From Paraburkholderia sabiae (GTDB lineage: Bacteria > Pseudomonadota > Gammaproteobacteria > Burkholderiales > Burkholderiaceae): a DNA stretch of 64,000 bases. The notes beneath the pieces are model-generated. The model worked only from the letters and a program-made list of their open reading frames with translations, was not told where the DNA came from and did not search any database. Positions 25,430 through 35,216 of the stretch are shown piece by piece (positions within the stretch are counted from its first letter, which is position 1; the number at the start of each line of letters is the position of its first letter). The position numbers were made by a program, and so were the translations under genes. The stretch is taken from NCBI RefSeq assembly GCF_030412785.1, contig NZ_CP125295.1, positions 5,208,001-5,272,000 on the forward strand. Reading direction: 5' to 3'.

Positions 25430-26821
25430 TTACTTCAGCAGTTCGGCAAGCGCCGCGCGATAGTTCGCATACGCGTGCTCCTCGTCGCGATGACGTCGAT
25501 TGTCGACGACCTTCGCGCCGCCCGCATACACGTCGCGCACAGGCGTTTCGCCATGCTCGCAGAACACGGCGCCCGACAGCCACGCATCGCTCGTCTGCTC
25601 CGCGATGTTCGGATGATTCGCATCGAGCACCATGAAATCGGCGCGCGCGCCCGTCTTCAGTGCGCCAACAGCACGTCCCGTCGCGAGCGCGCCGCCTTCC
25701 AGCGACGCCGCATAGAGACGGTCCGCGACACGCGGTGTTTGCGTCGACGCGAGCACGTTGCGCTGACGCCTCGACAAACGTTGACCGTATTCGAGCAGGC
25801 GCAGTTCCGCACGCCAGTCGACGCCGATATGACTATCGCTGCCGACGCCGATGCGCCCCTGTTGCTCCAGATAATCGTGCGCGGGGAAAATACCGTCGCC
25901 GAGATTTGCTTCCGTTGTCAGGCACAGGCCCGCAATCGCGCCGCTCTTCGCGAGGTTCGCTGTTTCATTCGCGTCGATATGCGTCGCGTGCACGAGGCAC
26001 CAGCGCTGATCGACATCGAAACGGTCGAGCAGCCATTGCACGGGCCGCGCGCCTTCCGTTTCGATGCAGGCGTCCACTTCCGCTGTCTGTTCGGCGATAT
26101 GGATATGCACGGGCGCGCCTGGCGACATCGCATCGAGTCCATTCAGCAGCGTGCGCAGCGAATCGTTCGATACCGCGCGCAGCGAATGGGGCGCTACGCC
26201 ATAGCGCAACGCGCCATGTTCGGGGCGCGCGCGGCGCAGCGTATGGAGCAGCGCGAGCAGACTGTCGGGCGTATTGATGAAGCGGCGCTGATCGTCGCGC
26301 GGCGGCTGCGCACCGAAGCCCGCATACTGATACAGCACGGGCAGCATCGTGATGCCGATGCCGCTCGCGCCCGCGGCATCGACCACGCGCTGCGCGAGTT
26401 CGGCCTCGTTCGCATAGCGCTGGCCGTCCTGCATGTGATGCACGTAATGAAATTCGCAGACGGACGTGTAGCCCGCCTTGAGCATTTCGATGTACAGCCA
26501 TTGCGCAATCGACGCCAGCCCTTCCGGCGTGATGCGCGCCGCGAAGCGGTACATCAGGTCGCGCCAGCTCCAGAAGCTGTCGACGGCATTTGCACGGTAT
26601 TCGGTGAGGCCCGCCATCGCGCGCTGAAATGCGTGCGAGTGCAGATTCGGCATGCCGGGCAACACCGGGCCGTGCGCTCTCGCGACGCCGGCGGGCGCTT
26701 GCGTATCGGGCGTGACTGACGTTAGAGCGCCGCTAGCATCCCATTGCAGCAGCACGTTTTGCCGCCAGCCTTCGGGCAAAAACGCGTTATCGGCAAACAG
26801 CGATTGATTGGCTTGAGTCAT
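25430..26821 (-). CDS. hutF: Formimidoylglutamate deiminase
   Basis: The 463-residue amidohydrolase-superfamily enzyme deaminates N-formimino-L-glutamate to N-formyl-L-glutamate plus ammonia. The metal motif HSH is at 61-63 (MPNLHSHAFQRAMAG), with later ligands in VHATHID and SDSHIG. The start is ATG 26821, two bases after the hutI stop; the longer frame reaching 27472 is only the hutI gene read in another frame. It acts between HutI and HutG. Confidence 0.95.
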   Translation of the reverse strand: MTQANQSLFADNAFLPEGWRQNVLLQWDASGALTSVTPDTQAPAGVARAHGPVLPGMPNLHSHAFQRAMAGLTEYRANAVDSFWSWRDLMYRFAARITPEGLASIAQWLYIEMLKAGYTSVCEFHYVHHMQDGQRYANEAELAQRVVDAAGASGIGITMLPVLYQYAGFGAQPPRDDQRRFINTPDSLLALLHTLRRARPEHGALRYGVAPHSLRAVSNDSLRTLLNGLDAMSPGAPVHIHIAEQTAEVDACIETEGARPVQWLLDRFDVDQRWCLVHATHIDANETANLAKSGAIAGLCLTTEANLGDGIFPAHDYLEQQGRIGVGSDSHIGVDWRAELRLLEYGQRLSRRQRNVLASTQTPRVADRLYAASLEGGALATGRAVGALKTGARADFMVLDANHPNIAEQTSDAWLSGAVFCEHGETPVRDVYAGGAKVVDNRRHRDEEHAYANYRAALAELLK

Positions 26822-26823
26822 GT

Positions 26824-28038
26824 TCAATTCCGCGTAAAGACCGTCTCGCCGCCGCGCACGACGCGCTCGCACAGCGGCCGGCCGATCCAGTAAGCAAGCT
26901 CCGCAAGCGACTGCACCGACCACACCGCGAAGTCGGCGGCGCGACCCACGGCAAGCGTGCCGTGCGTGTCCGCCTTGCCGAGCGCCTGCGCCGCGTGACG
27001 CGTCACGCCTTGCAGCACTTCGGGCACTGTCATGCGGAACAGCGTCGTCGCCATGTTCATCATCAGCGGCAGCGAAGTCGCGGGCGACGTGCCCGGATTG
27101 CTGTCCGTCGAAATCGCAATCGGCACGCCGTAGCGGCGCAGCAGGTCGACAGGCGGCAACTGCGTTTCGCGGATGAAGTAGAACGCGCCCGGCAACAGCA
27201 CGGCGACCGTGCCCGATTCCTTCATCGCGACGACGCCCGCTTCGTCGAGAAACTCCAGGTGATCCGCCGACAATGCGCGATGCCGCGCGGCAAGCGCCGT
27301 GCCGCCCGCGTTCGACAGTTGCTCCGCGTGCATCTTCACAGGCAACCCACGACGCGCCGCCGCATTGAACACGCGCTCGCTCTGCTCGAGCGAAAAGCCG
27401 ATGCGCTCGCAAAACACGTCGACGGCATCGACGAGTCCTTCGTCGGCGAGTGCGGGCAGCATGCGCTCGCACACTTCGTCGATGTAATCGTCGGCGCGGC
27501 CCGCGAATTCCGGCGGCAATGCATGCGCGCCGAGAAACGTCGTGTACACCGTCACGGGATAACGCTCGCCGAGCTGACGCGCGACGCGCAGCATCTTGCG
27601 CTCGCTTTGCAGATCGAGCCCGTAGCCGGATTTGATTTCGATGGCGGTGACGCCTTCGGCGAGCATCGCTTCAAGGCGCGCCGCCGATTGCGCGAACAGC
27701 GACGCTTCGTCGGCGGCACGCGTCGCGCGCACCGTCGAGACAATTCCGCCGCCCTGCTTCGCGATCTCTTCGTAGCTGACGCCCGCGAGACGCTGCGCGA
27801 ATTCATCGGCGCGTTGGCCGCCGTACACGAGATGCGTATGGCAATCGACGAGACCGGGCGTCACCCACGCGCCGCCGAGGTCTTCGCGCGGCCACGCGGC
27901 GTACTGCGTGGGCAATTCGCGCGCAGCGCCGAGCCACGCGATGTGGCCGTTCTCGACGGCGATCGCGGCGTCGTCGATCGTTTGATTGGGATCGCCCTGC
28001 GGGCAGAGCTTCAGATGGTTCCAGACGGTTTGCTTCAT
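26824..28038 (-). CDS. hutI: Imidazolonepropionase
   Basis: The 404-residue amidohydrolase opens 4-imidazolone-5-propanoate to N-formimino-glutamate. Metal motif HTH is at 67-69 ([14 protein letters not shown]). The substrate-loop blocks [11 protein letters not shown] and [11 protein letters not shown] are present. Length matches the family. It lies third from last in the hut operon, 30 bp after hutD, and its stop nearly touches the hutF start. Confidence 0.97.
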   Translation of the reverse strand: MKQTVWNHLKLCPQGDPNQTIDDAAIAVENGHIAWLGAARELPTQYAAWPREDLGGAWVTPGLVDCHTHLVYGGQRADEFAQRLAGVSYEEIAKQGGGIVSTVRATRAADEASLFAQSAARLEAMLAEGVTAIEIKSGYGLDLQSERKMLRVARQLGERYPVTVYTTFLGAHALPPEFAGRADDYIDEVCERMLPALADEGLVDAVDVFCERIGFSLEQSERVFNAAARRGLPVKMHAEQLSNAGGTALAARHRALSADHLEFLDEAGVVAMKESGTVAVLLPGAFYFIRETQLPPVDLLRRYGVPIAISTDSNPGTSPATSLPLMMNMATTLFRMTVPEVLQGVTRHAAQALGKADTHGTLAVGRAADFAVWSVQSLAELAYWIGRPLCERVVRGGETVFTRN

Positions 28039-28068
28039 GGCAGGGCTGTCTGTGTGGTGAGCAAGCGT

Positions 28069-28680
28069 TCAGGCTTGCGGTGGTTCCGTGTAGCGGATCG
28101 TGACGGCGAGCAATGCGCCTGTTCCTTTGACGTCGCAGGCAAGCGCGCGTGCGTTGTCGATGCGCAAGGTGTCGTTCGTCACGAGCGTCGTTGTGCGTTC
28201 CGATGCGCCGTCGCCCGTCGTGACATGCAACTCGCCTTGCGCGCAGAACAGCAGCACGACGTTGGCATCGAGCTGTGCGCTGTGAGCATCGCGCCACACG
28301 TCGACATCGCCCGTTGCCGCGCCACGCCGCACCATCAGATTGAAATCGCGCGTCGCGCCGTCGACGAGACGCGCATCGATCGCCGTCTCGCCTGCGAAGC
28401 GCGCGATAGCCAGCGGCTCGCGCAATGCATGCGTAACACCGCCCGCTTCATCGAGCAGCATGCCCGCGCCCGACAACAACGCGAGCGTCCGGTCGATACC
28501 CGCGAAGCGCGAGAACGGACCGGCCTGCCCGACATCGGCGACGCTCACGCGCCACACGAATGCATCGAGCGCCGCGCCTTCGGGAAACGCGGCGACTTCG
28601 CGCGTGACGCCGCCGCCGTTTTTCCACGGCGACGCCACGAGATCCGCGCCGCGAATGAGCGTTGTGTTGGTCACGCTCAT
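28069..28680 (-). CDS. hutD: HutD family protein
   Basis: The 203-residue bicupin-like protein has the N-terminal signature ASPWKNGGGVTREVAAFP and the downstream FSRFAGIDRTLALLSG block. HutD/Ves proteins are encoded in hut operons of Pseudomonas and relatives; they are not an enzymatic step, and a role as a governor of pathway flux has been proposed. The start is ATG 28680 (a GTG two codons earlier is in frame). It is eight bases after the hutU stop, so likely translationally coupled. Confidence 0.92.
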   Translation of the reverse strand: MSVTNTTLIRGADLVASPWKNGGGVTREVAAFPEGAALDAFVWRVSVADVGQAGPFSRFAGIDRTLALLSGAGMLLDEAGGVTHALREPLAIARFAGETAIDARLVDGATRDFNLMVRRGAATGDVDVWRDAHSAQLDANVVLLFCAQGELHVTTGDGASERTTTLVTNDTLRIDNARALACDVKGTGALLAVTIRYTEPPQA

Positions 28681-28688
28681 CGTCACGC

Positions 28689-30377
28689 TCAGCGGCCCAG
28701 CATCGGCAGGTTGAGACCGGCTTCGCGCGCGGTCGATTGCGCGAGTTCGTAGCCGGCGTCCGCGTGACGCATCACGCCCGTCGCGGGATCGTTGAACAGC
28801 ACGCGGCCGAGGCGTTCATGCGCGGCGTCCGAGCCATCGGCGACGATCACGACGCCCGAGTGCTGCGAGAAGCCCATGCCGACGCCGCCGCCATGATGCA
28901 GCGAGACCCACGATGCGCCGCCTGCCGTGTTCAGCAGTGCGTTGAGCAGCGGCCAGTCGCTGACGGCGTCCGAACCGTCCTTCATCGATTCCGTTTCGCG
29001 GTTCGGGCTCGCGACCGAACCCGTATCGAGGTGATCGCGGCCGATCACGATCGGCGCCTTCAGTTCGCCCTTCTTGACCATCTCGTTGAACGCCTGGCCC
29101 AGACGATAGCGATCCTTCACGCCGACCCAGCAGATACGCGCCGGCAAGCCCTGGAACGCGATGCGCTCGCGCGCCATGTCGAGCCAGTTGTGCAGGTGCG
29201 GATCGTCGGGGATCAGTTCCTTGACCTTCTGGTCCGTCTTGTAGATGTCCTCGGGATCGCCCGACAGCGCGACCCAGCGGAACGGGCCCTTGCCTTCGCA
29301 GAACAGCGGACGGATATACGCGGGCACGAAGCCGGGGAAATCGAACGCGTTCTGCACGCCCATTTCCAGCGCCATCTGACGGATGTTGTTGCCGTAGTCG
29401 AGCGTCGCGGCGCCGCGTTCCTGCAGCGTGAGCATCGCCTGAACCTGCTTCGCCATCGACTGCTTGGCGGGCGTCACGATGCTCTGCGGGTCCGTCTTCA
29501 TGCGTTCGCGCCAGTCTTCGATCTTCCAGCCCTGCGGCAGATAGCCGTGAATGGGATCGTGTGCGCTCGTCTGGTCGGTCACGCAGTCCGGCGTGATATT
29601 GCGTGCAACGAGTTCTGCGAACACGTCGGCGGCATTGCCGAGCAGACCGATGGAAACCGGGTTGCCCGTCTTCTTCGCTTCGTCGATCATCGCGAGCGCT
29701 TCGTCGAGCGTCTTCGCCTTCTTGTCGACGTAACGCGTCTTCAGACGGAAGTCGATACGCGTTTCGTCGCATTCGACGGCGATCATCGAGAAGCCTGCCA
29801 TCGTCGCCGCGAGCGGCTGCGCGCCGCCCATGCCGCCGAGACCGCCCGTCAAAATCCAGCGGCCCTTCGGATCGCCGTTGAAGTGCTGGTTCGCCACCGA
29901 GAAGAACGTCTCATACGTGCCCTGCACGATGCCTTGCGACCCGATGTAGATCCAGCTGCCCGCCGTCATCTGGCCGTACATCATCAGGCCCTTGCGGTCG
30001 AGTTCGTGGAAGTGATCCCAGTTCGCCCAGTGCGGCACGAGATTCGAATTCGCGAGCAGCACGCGCGGTGCATCGGCGTGCGTGCGGAACACGCCGACGG
30101 GCTTGCCCGATTGAATCAGCAGCGTTTCGTTCTCTTCGAGATTCTTCAGCGACGCGAGGATCTGGTCGTAGCAGTCCCAGTTGCGCGCCGCACGGCCAAT
30201 GCCGCCGTACACGACGAGCGCATGCGGATGCTCGGCGACTTCCGGGTCCAGGTTGTTCTGGATCATGCGGTACGCGGCTTCCGCGATCCAGGTCTTGCAG
30301 GTTTTCTCGCTGCCGCGCGGTGCGCGGATCGTGCGGGACGGGTCGAGACGCGGGTCGATGTGTTTCGGGTTGTTCAT
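28689..30377 (-). CDS. hutU: Urocanate hydratase
   Basis: The 562-residue enzyme converts urocanate to imidazolone-propionate with tightly bound NAD+. The NAD-binding block [12 protein letters not shown] is at 177-188; [13 protein letters not shown] and the [11 protein letters not shown] blocks match urocanase. GAGGG upstream of ATG 30377 decides the start over an in-frame start at 30425. It is the third gene of the operon, 61 bp after hutC. Confidence 0.97.
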   Translation of the reverse strand: MNNPKHIDPRLDPSRTIRAPRGSEKTCKTWIAEAAYRMIQNNLDPEVAEHPHALVVYGGIGRAARNWDCYDQILASLKNLEENETLLIQSGKPVGVFRTHADAPRVLLANSNLVPHWANWDHFHELDRKGLMMYGQMTAGSWIYIGSQGIVQGTYETFFSVANQHFNGDPKGRWILTGGLGGMGGAQPLAATMAGFSMIAVECDETRIDFRLKTRYVDKKAKTLDEALAMIDEAKKTGNPVSIGLLGNAADVFAELVARNITPDCVTDQTSAHDPIHGYLPQGWKIEDWRERMKTDPQSIVTPAKQSMAKQVQAMLTLQERGAATLDYGNNIRQMALEMGVQNAFDFPGFVPAYIRPLFCEGKGPFRWVALSGDPEDIYKTDQKVKELIPDDPHLHNWLDMARERIAFQGLPARICWVGVKDRYRLGQAFNEMVKKGELKAPIVIGRDHLDTGSVASPNRETESMKDGSDAVSDWPLLNALLNTAGGASWVSLHHGGGVGMGFSQHSGVVIVADGSDAAHERLGRVLFNDPATGVMRHADAGYELAQSTAREAGLNLPMLGR

Positions 30378-30438
30378 GTTGCCCTCGGAAGCGAAGTCGA
30401 AGATAGAACTTGAGCTTGAACTCAAACGAAATCAGAGA

Positions 30439-31143
30439 TCAGAAGTGGCCGGTGAACCGGTAACGGTTGCCGGGGTGCCAGAGATTGGCCACCGAAGCGA
30501 CCACTCCTTGCGACCACGTGCGACGGTGCAGCACGAGGCAAGGTTCGGCGTCGTCCATCGTCAGAAGCCGACGGTCGTCGGCATCCGGCGCGGATGCTTC
30601 GATGCGGTACTCGACGCGCTGCAGCGGCGCGACGCGCACCAGATACTGGTTAGGCGTCGTGTTGGTGAAGTCCTGCAACGCGTACTCGGGTGCGACGGCG
30701 GGATTGACCCAGCGTTCTTCGAGTTGCACGGGTTCGTCGTTCTCGAAGTGCAGCACGCGCGAATGAAAGATCGGGTTGCCCGCGCTCATCTGCATTTCGG
30801 CGGCGAGTTCTTCGTCGGCGATCGCGGCGCCGACATGCAGCACAACCGCGTGATAACGATGACCGCGCGCGACGATCTCATCCGAAATGCTGCGGATCGC
30901 GACCAGCGTCGATTCGTACTTCGGCCGCGCGACGAACGTACCCGAACCCTGAACGCGCGTGAGCACCTGTTCGGCTGTCAGCTCGCGCAGCGCGCGGTTG
31001 ACCGTCATGCGCGCGACGTTGAATTCGCGTGCAAGCTCGTTCTCCGATGGAACCTGATGGCCTTCGCTCCATTCGCCCGCGTGAATGCGGGCGAGGATGA
31101 AGTCCTTGATTCCCTGATAGGCGGGTGCGTTCATGCTGGGCAT
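30439..31143 (-). CDS. hutC: HutC, GntR-family histidine-utilisation repressor
   Basis: The 234-residue repressor has a GntR winged helix (about 10-75, PSENELAREFNVARMTVNRALREL) and a UTRA ligand domain (about 95-230) that binds urocanate in homologues. HutC normally binds TGTATATACA-type palindromes; such sites lie upstream of hutH at 32750-32761 and 32904-32915, with a degenerate one at 32711-32723. It sits inside its own operon between hutH and hutU, so it is autoregulated. Confidence 0.95.
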   Translation of the reverse strand: MPSMNAPAYQGIKDFILARIHAGEWSEGHQVPSENELAREFNVARMTVNRALRELTAEQVLTRVQGSGTFVARPKYESTLVAIRSISDEIVARGHRYHAVVLHVGAAIADEELAAEMQMSAGNPIFHSRVLHFENDEPVQLEERWVNPAVAPEYALQDFTNTTPNQYLVRVAPLQRVEYRIEASAPDADDRRLLTMDDAEPCLVLHRRTWSQGVVASVANLWHPGNRYRFTGHF

Positions 31144-31176
31144 CTCGGTCGCGCTGCCTTGGCTGTGCCGTGAGGT

Positions 31177-32700
31177 TTAACGTTGCTCGGAAATGAACGA
31201 GAACGGGCTGTGCTTCGCGATCGTGCCGTCCTGCACGAGCTTCGTGATTGCGGCGATGTCGGGCGCGAAGTAGTGGTCGAGCTCGTAGTGCGCCACTTCG
31301 GCGCGCACCGTGTCCATCACCTTTTGCAGCGCCGGGCTCGTCTTGTGCGGCGCGCGCAGATCGACGCCTTGCGCGGCGGCCAGCAGTTCGATCGACAGAA
31401 TGTTCGCGGTGTTGTCGGCGATATCGGCGAGCTTGCGCGCGGCGAACGTCGCCATCGACACGTGGTCTTCCTGGTTCGCCGACGTGGGCAGCGAATCGAC
31501 GGATGCCGGATGCGCCAGCGTCTTGTTCTCCGATGCGAGCGCGGCCGCCGTGACGTGCGCGATCATGAAGCCGGAGTTCACGCCGCCATCCTTGACGAGG
31601 AACGGCGGCAGACCCGACAGCGTCGCGTCGATCAGCAGCGCGATGCGGCGTTCGGCGAGCGCGCCGATTTCCGATGCGGCGAGCGCGAGGTTGTCGGCGG
31701 CGAACGCGACGGGCTCGGCGTGGAAGTTGCCGCCCGACAGCACTTCGCCCGTATCCGGGAAAATCAGCGGGTTGTCCGACACGGCGTTCGCTTCGACGAG
31801 CAGCACTTGCGCGGCGGCGCGCATCTGGTCGAGGCACGCGCCCATCACTTGCGGCTGGCAGCGCAGGCTGTACGGGTCTTGAACCTTGCCGCAATCGCGG
31901 TGCGACAGATTGATCGCCGAACCGTCGAGCAGCGCGCGATACGACCCGGCTGCATCGATCTGGCCTTGATGACCGCGCAGTTCGTGGATGCGCGCATCGA
32001 ACGGCTTGACGGAACCGGCGGCAGCATCGACAGACAATGCGCCGGCGACGAGGCCCGTGCGATACAGGTCTTCGATCGCGAACATGTTGTACAGCGCGAG
32101 CGCCGTCGAAGCCTGCGTGCCGTTCAGCAGCGCGAGGCCTTCCTTCGCTTGCAGCGTCATCGGCTTGAGGCCGACGAGACGCAGACCTTCCGTCGCCGCG
32201 ACGCGCTCGCCCTTCGCGAACACTTCGCCGACGCCGAGCAGCACGGCCGACATATGCGCGAGCGGCGCGAGGTCGCCCGATGCGCCGACGGAACCCTTCA
32301 CGGGGATCACAGGCAGCACGTCGGCGTTGAACAGCTTGATCAGCGCTTCCATCACTTCGCGGCGAATGCCCGAGTGGCCGCGGCCGAGGCTCGACAGCTT
32401 CAGCGCCATCAGGAGACGCACGACTGGCTGCGACATCGGCTCGCCCACGCCGACAGCGTGCGAGAGCACCAGATTGCGTTGCAGCAGTTCGAGCTGGTCG
32501 TGCGGAATATGCGTGCTAGCCAGACGGCCGAAGCCCGTGTTGATGCCGTACGCCGGCTCGCCCTTCGCGGCGATGTCCGCGACGGCTTGAGCGCAGGCGT
32601 CGATAGCGGCGAAGCTCGCGGGATCGAGTTCGAGGGTGACCTGTTCGCGTGCGATCTGGCGCAGTTGGGTCAGGGTCAGGGAGCCGGGCGTAAGGATCAT
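31177..32700 (-). CDS. hutH: Histidine ammonia-lyase
   Basis: The 507-residue enzyme deaminates histidine to urocanate, the entry step of the pathway. The MIO cofactor triad Ala-Ser-Gly is at 140-142 ([15 protein letters not shown]). The Tyr-loop YGINTGFG is at 51-58. Length is typical. It is the first gene of the operon hutH-C-U-D-I-F-G, behind a promoter whose -35 box lies in a HutC operator. Confidence 0.98.
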   Translation of the reverse strand: MILTPGSLTLTQLRQIAREQVTLELDPASFAAIDACAQAVADIAAKGEPAYGINTGFGRLASTHIPHDQLELLQRNLVLSHAVGVGEPMSQPVVRLLMALKLSSLGRGHSGIRREVMEALIKLFNADVLPVIPVKGSVGASGDLAPLAHMSAVLLGVGEVFAKGERVAATEGLRLVGLKPMTLQAKEGLALLNGTQASTALALYNMFAIEDLYRTGLVAGALSVDAAAGSVKPFDARIHELRGHQGQIDAAGSYRALLDGSAINLSHRDCGKVQDPYSLRCQPQVMGACLDQMRAAAQVLLVEANAVSDNPLIFPDTGEVLSGGNFHAEPVAFAADNLALAASEIGALAERRIALLIDATLSGLPPFLVKDGGVNSGFMIAHVTAAALASENKTLAHPASVDSLPTSANQEDHVSMATFAARKLADIADNTANILSIELLAAAQGVDLRAPHKTSPALQKVMDTVRAEVAHYELDHYFAPDIAAITKLVQDGTIAKHSPFSFISEQR

Positions 32701-32710
32701 GATGTGAGTT

Positions 32711-32723
32711 CCTGTCTATACAA
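32711..32723 (-). promoter_or_regulatory. Degenerate HutC site in the hutH leader
   Basis: The minus strand reads TTGTATAGACAGG, a TGTATATACA-like site with a substitution. It lies just downstream of the predicted hutH start site, a position where bound repressor would block elongation. Confidence 0.5.
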
Positions 32724-32732
32724 TTTCGAGAA

Positions 32733-32761
32733 AGTGTAGCGGCGCCAGCTTGTATATACAA
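32733..32761 (-). promoter_or_regulatory. hutH promoter with embedded HutC operator
   Basis: On the minus strand TTGTAT (32761-32756) and TACACT (32738-32733) form -35 and -10 boxes with exactly 17 bp between them. The -35 box is the left half of the perfect palindrome TTGTATATACAA (32750-32761), the expected HutC recognition sequence, so repressor and RNA polymerase would compete directly. Confidence 0.75.
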
Positions 32762-32903
32762 CTCAAATTTCGCGAGTTGGCGTAAGGGGTTTCCATTAGG
32801 CGGAGCGCGCTGGCTGGCATGGTTCTGGCAGTTTTCCGCGCATCTGGCCTGCCGCCTCTACCGGGCCGGGTTCGCCGCAGCCGCCTGGGTGCGAGCCGAT
32901 AAC

Positions 32904-32915
32904 TTGTATATACAC
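32904..32915. promoter_or_regulatory. Second HutC-type operator
   Basis: CTTGTATATACA contains the perfect core TGTATATACA at 32905-32914, centred 154 bp upstream of the promoter-proximal operator. It may allow repression by looping, or control the divergent SDR gene. Confidence 0.6.
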
Positions 32916-33094
32916 GTTCAATTTTCGGGTTGGCAAGCGGACAAAAACCCGACCCCGCGCGCTCGCCCTGCTTCACACCGCGCTTCGATTCTTGATTCCA
33001 GCTCAAAATTGATTTGAGACTGACGCGGTTTTTGCAAGACTCGCTCGCCGCCATACTGACGTCATCGAAGTTTTCTCTAGCGAAGGAGAACGTC

Positions 33095-34000
33095 TTGAAC
33101 ATTTTCATCACTGGCGCGAGCGGCTTTATCGGCGGATCGATTGCAGCGGGTCTCGTGCGCGCGGGGCATCGCGTGACGGGTCTGATCCGTAATCCGGAAC
33201 ATGCGGCCGAACTGAAACGCCTCGGCATCGAGCCCGTCGTCGGCACGCTCGACGACCGCGATCTGCTCATCGCGCAGGCGCAAGCCGCCGACGCCGTCAT
33301 CAACGCGGCGAGCAGCGACCATCGCGGCGCGGTTCAAGCGCTGATCGACGCGCTCGCAGGCTCGAACAAGCCTTTCCTGCATACGAGCGGTTCGAGCATC
33401 GTCGGCGATGCGTCGGGCGGCGAGCGCGGCGACGCGAAGATCTACACGGAAGACACGCTGCCCGAGCCGACGGCCGACAAGGCGGCGCGCGTCGCGATCG
33501 ACAATCTCGTGCTCGACGCGGCGAAGCGCGGCGTCCGCTCGTCGGTGCTGTGCAACACGCTGATCTACGGGCACGGCGCCGTGAAAGGCAGCGCGAGCGT
33601 GCAACTGCCGCGACTCGTGCGTCAGGCGCAAAAGAGCGGCGTCGTGCGGCACGTGGGCAGCGGCGGCAACATCTGGTCGAACGTGTTCATCGACGACGTA
33701 GTCGAGCTGTACCGTCTCGCGCTCGAGAAGAGCCCTGCCGGCACGTTCTATTTCGTCGAAAGCGGCGAGGCGTCGTTTCGCGAGATGACGGATGCGATCG
33801 CGAAGGCGATGCATCTCGGCCCGGCACAGGACTGGCCGCTCGATCAGGCGATCGGCGAATGGGGCTATGAAATGGCGTCGTATGGACTCGGCTCGAACAG
33901 CCGCGTGCGCGGCACTCGCGCGCGCACCCTGCTCGGCTGGCAGCCGACGCACACGTCAGTCATCGAATGGATCGGGCACGACATGATGAAGGACGCGTAA
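33095..34000 (+). CDS. NAD-dependent epimerase/dehydratase (atypical/extended SDR)
   Basis: This Rossmann protein of 301 residues has the cofactor loop TGASGFIGGSIA at the N-terminus and the NIFITGASG start typical of NmrA/epimerase-like SDRs. No canonical YxxxK is obvious. The start is TTG 33095, which has AAGGAG with six-base spacing; the longer frame from 33014 lacks a ribosome site. It is divergent from the hut operon and shares its control region, but an enzymatic link to histidine use is not evident. It could act on a nucleotide sugar or a small carbonyl compound. Confidence 0.85.
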   Translation: MNIFITGASGFIGGSIAAGLVRAGHRVTGLIRNPEHAAELKRLGIEPVVGTLDDRDLLIAQAQAADAVINAASSDHRGAVQALIDALAGSNKPFLHTSGSSIVGDASGGERGDAKIYTEDTLPEPTADKAARVAIDNLVLDAAKRGVRSSVLCNTLIYGHGAVKGSASVQLPRLVRQAQKSGVVRHVGSGGNIWSNVFIDDVVELYRLALEKSPAGTFYFVESGEASFREMTDAIAKAMHLGPAQDWPLDQAIGEWGYEMASYGLGSNSRVRGTRARTLLGWQPTHTSVIEWIGHDMMKDA

Positions 34001-34113
34001 TCAAGCGCGTAAGCAAGCGTGTCGAAGCGGTTTGCGAAGGTTGGCCAGCGCACACGCTGTAAGCTCCGCTGTTGCGTATCCGTAAGCTCGCATCGCTAGA
34101 ATCGGCGATGTTG

Positions 34114-34138
34114 GATCGGGTTCATGACGAACCCGATC
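34114..34138. other. Ten-bp hairpin before the small membrane protein
   Basis: GATCGGGTTC pairs perfectly with GAACCCGATC around ATGAC. It sits between the SDR stop and the small gene at 34164. There is no T tract; it may be a weak terminator for the SDR gene. Confidence 0.4.
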
Positions 34139-34163
34139 GATCGGCTCGAGCCCGGATCATTCA

Positions 34164-34346
34164 ATGCTGCTTGCACTCAATTTCGACTGGCTGACCAACC
34201 TGCTCGCGATCCTCTTTGTGATCGCGTGCCTGTACGACTCGCGTTACGACGAGTACGGCACGCTGACGCTCGCGTCGGGCGCGATGGGGCTGATCGTGAT
34301 GGCCATCGAACAGTTTCTCAGGCCGGCGTTCGAAATGTCGCTGTAA
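34164..34346 (+). CDS. Small two-helix membrane protein
   Basis: The 60-residue protein has two hydrophobic helices (about 7-24 and 36-54) separated by a charged turn DSRYDEYGT. Its codon use matches neighbouring genes, which supports it as real. It resembles other short inner-membrane hypothetical proteins; I do not recognise a family. It is between the SDR gene and the convergent DUF899 gene. Confidence 0.6.
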   Translation: MLLALNFDWLTNLLAILFVIACLYDSRYDEYGTLTLASGAMGLIVMAIEQFLRPAFEMSL

Positions 34347-34388
34347 ACGCAGGCCCGAACGACGCGTTTCAGTGTTGCGTCGACTTCA

Positions 34389-35165
34389 TCACTTCTGCGC
34401 CGCTTCATGACAGCAGGCGCTCGCGCCCTGCTTGCTCTCGTCCAGCGTCGTGCCTGTTACGCCATCGTCGTAGCTGTCGTGACGGCGCATCCAGCCCATC
34501 ATCTTGTTCTCGTCTTCGTCGCGGCCCTTCGGCAGATAATCGAGCAGCGTGTACGTACCGATCAGCGGCTCGCCGCCGCGTGCAAACGATGCGAACGTGC
34601 GGAAGATTTCGCTCTTCTCATTCCTGCAGAACACGCTCATGCCGGGCAGTTCGTCGCACGCGTAGTCCTGCATTTCGAAGTTGTATTCGACCTTGCCTGC
34701 CGCTTCCTGTTCCGGCGTGAACGACACGTTGAAGTCGTAATTAAAGTCGCTGCCGAACGACGACACCCACGGGAACCGCCAGCCCATGCGCTTGCGGTAC
34801 GCATCGATTTTCTCGAGCGGCGCACGCGAGACGGCCACATACGTCACGTCGCGATGCGCGAGATGCACGAGCGCGCCGTCGATGTGATCCGACAGGAACG
34901 AACAGCCCGGACAGCCCTGCTCCCAGTCCGGCCCGAACATGAAGTGATAGACGATCAGCTGACTGCGTCCCGCGAACAGATCGGCGAGCGTCTTCCTGCC
35001 TTCATGCGTGTCGAACGTATAGGTCTTGTCGACCTTCGTCCACGGCAACGCGCGGCGCTTCTTTGCAAGCGCATCGCGTGCGCGTGTGAAGGCCTTTTCT
35101 TCCGCGAGATGCGCACGCTGCGCGGCCAGCCATGCTTCGCCTGAAACGATTGTGTGCTCTTCCAT
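34389..35165 (-). CDS. DUF899 thioredoxin-like protein
   Basis: The 258-residue protein starts with the family pattern SGEAWLAAQRAHLAEEKAFTRARD and has the DUF899 core HFMFGPDWEQGCPGCSFLSDHIDG. The CPGC pair suggests a thioredoxin-fold redox or peroxide-related role, which is not established. It has a Cys-Cys-His end (ACCHEAAQK). It is followed upstream on the same strand by the SRPBCC and ArsR genes (51-bp gap), an association I believe is common for DUF899 genes. Confidence 0.88.
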   Translation of the reverse strand: MEEHTIVSGEAWLAAQRAHLAEEKAFTRARDALAKKRRALPWTKVDKTYTFDTHEGRKTLADLFAGRSQLIVYHFMFGPDWEQGCPGCSFLSDHIDGALVHLAHRDVTYVAVSRAPLEKIDAYRKRMGWRFPWVSSFGSDFNYDFNVSFTPEQEAAGKVEYNFEMQDYACDELPGMSVFCRNEKSEIFRTFASFARGGEPLIGTYTLLDYLPKGRDEDENKMMGWMRRHDSYDDGVTGTTLDESKQGASACCHEAAQK

Positions 35166-35216
35166 CAGTTCCTCCAGTTGCGCGACCCGCTAACGCGTTA
35201 CAAGCAGGCGCGGTCT

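Noticed and set aside
30181..31173. Long plus-strand frames over hutU/hutC (and many others over hut genes)
   Set aside because: High GC content produces long antisense frames; none has family-like sequence, and the minus-strand frames are clear enzymes.
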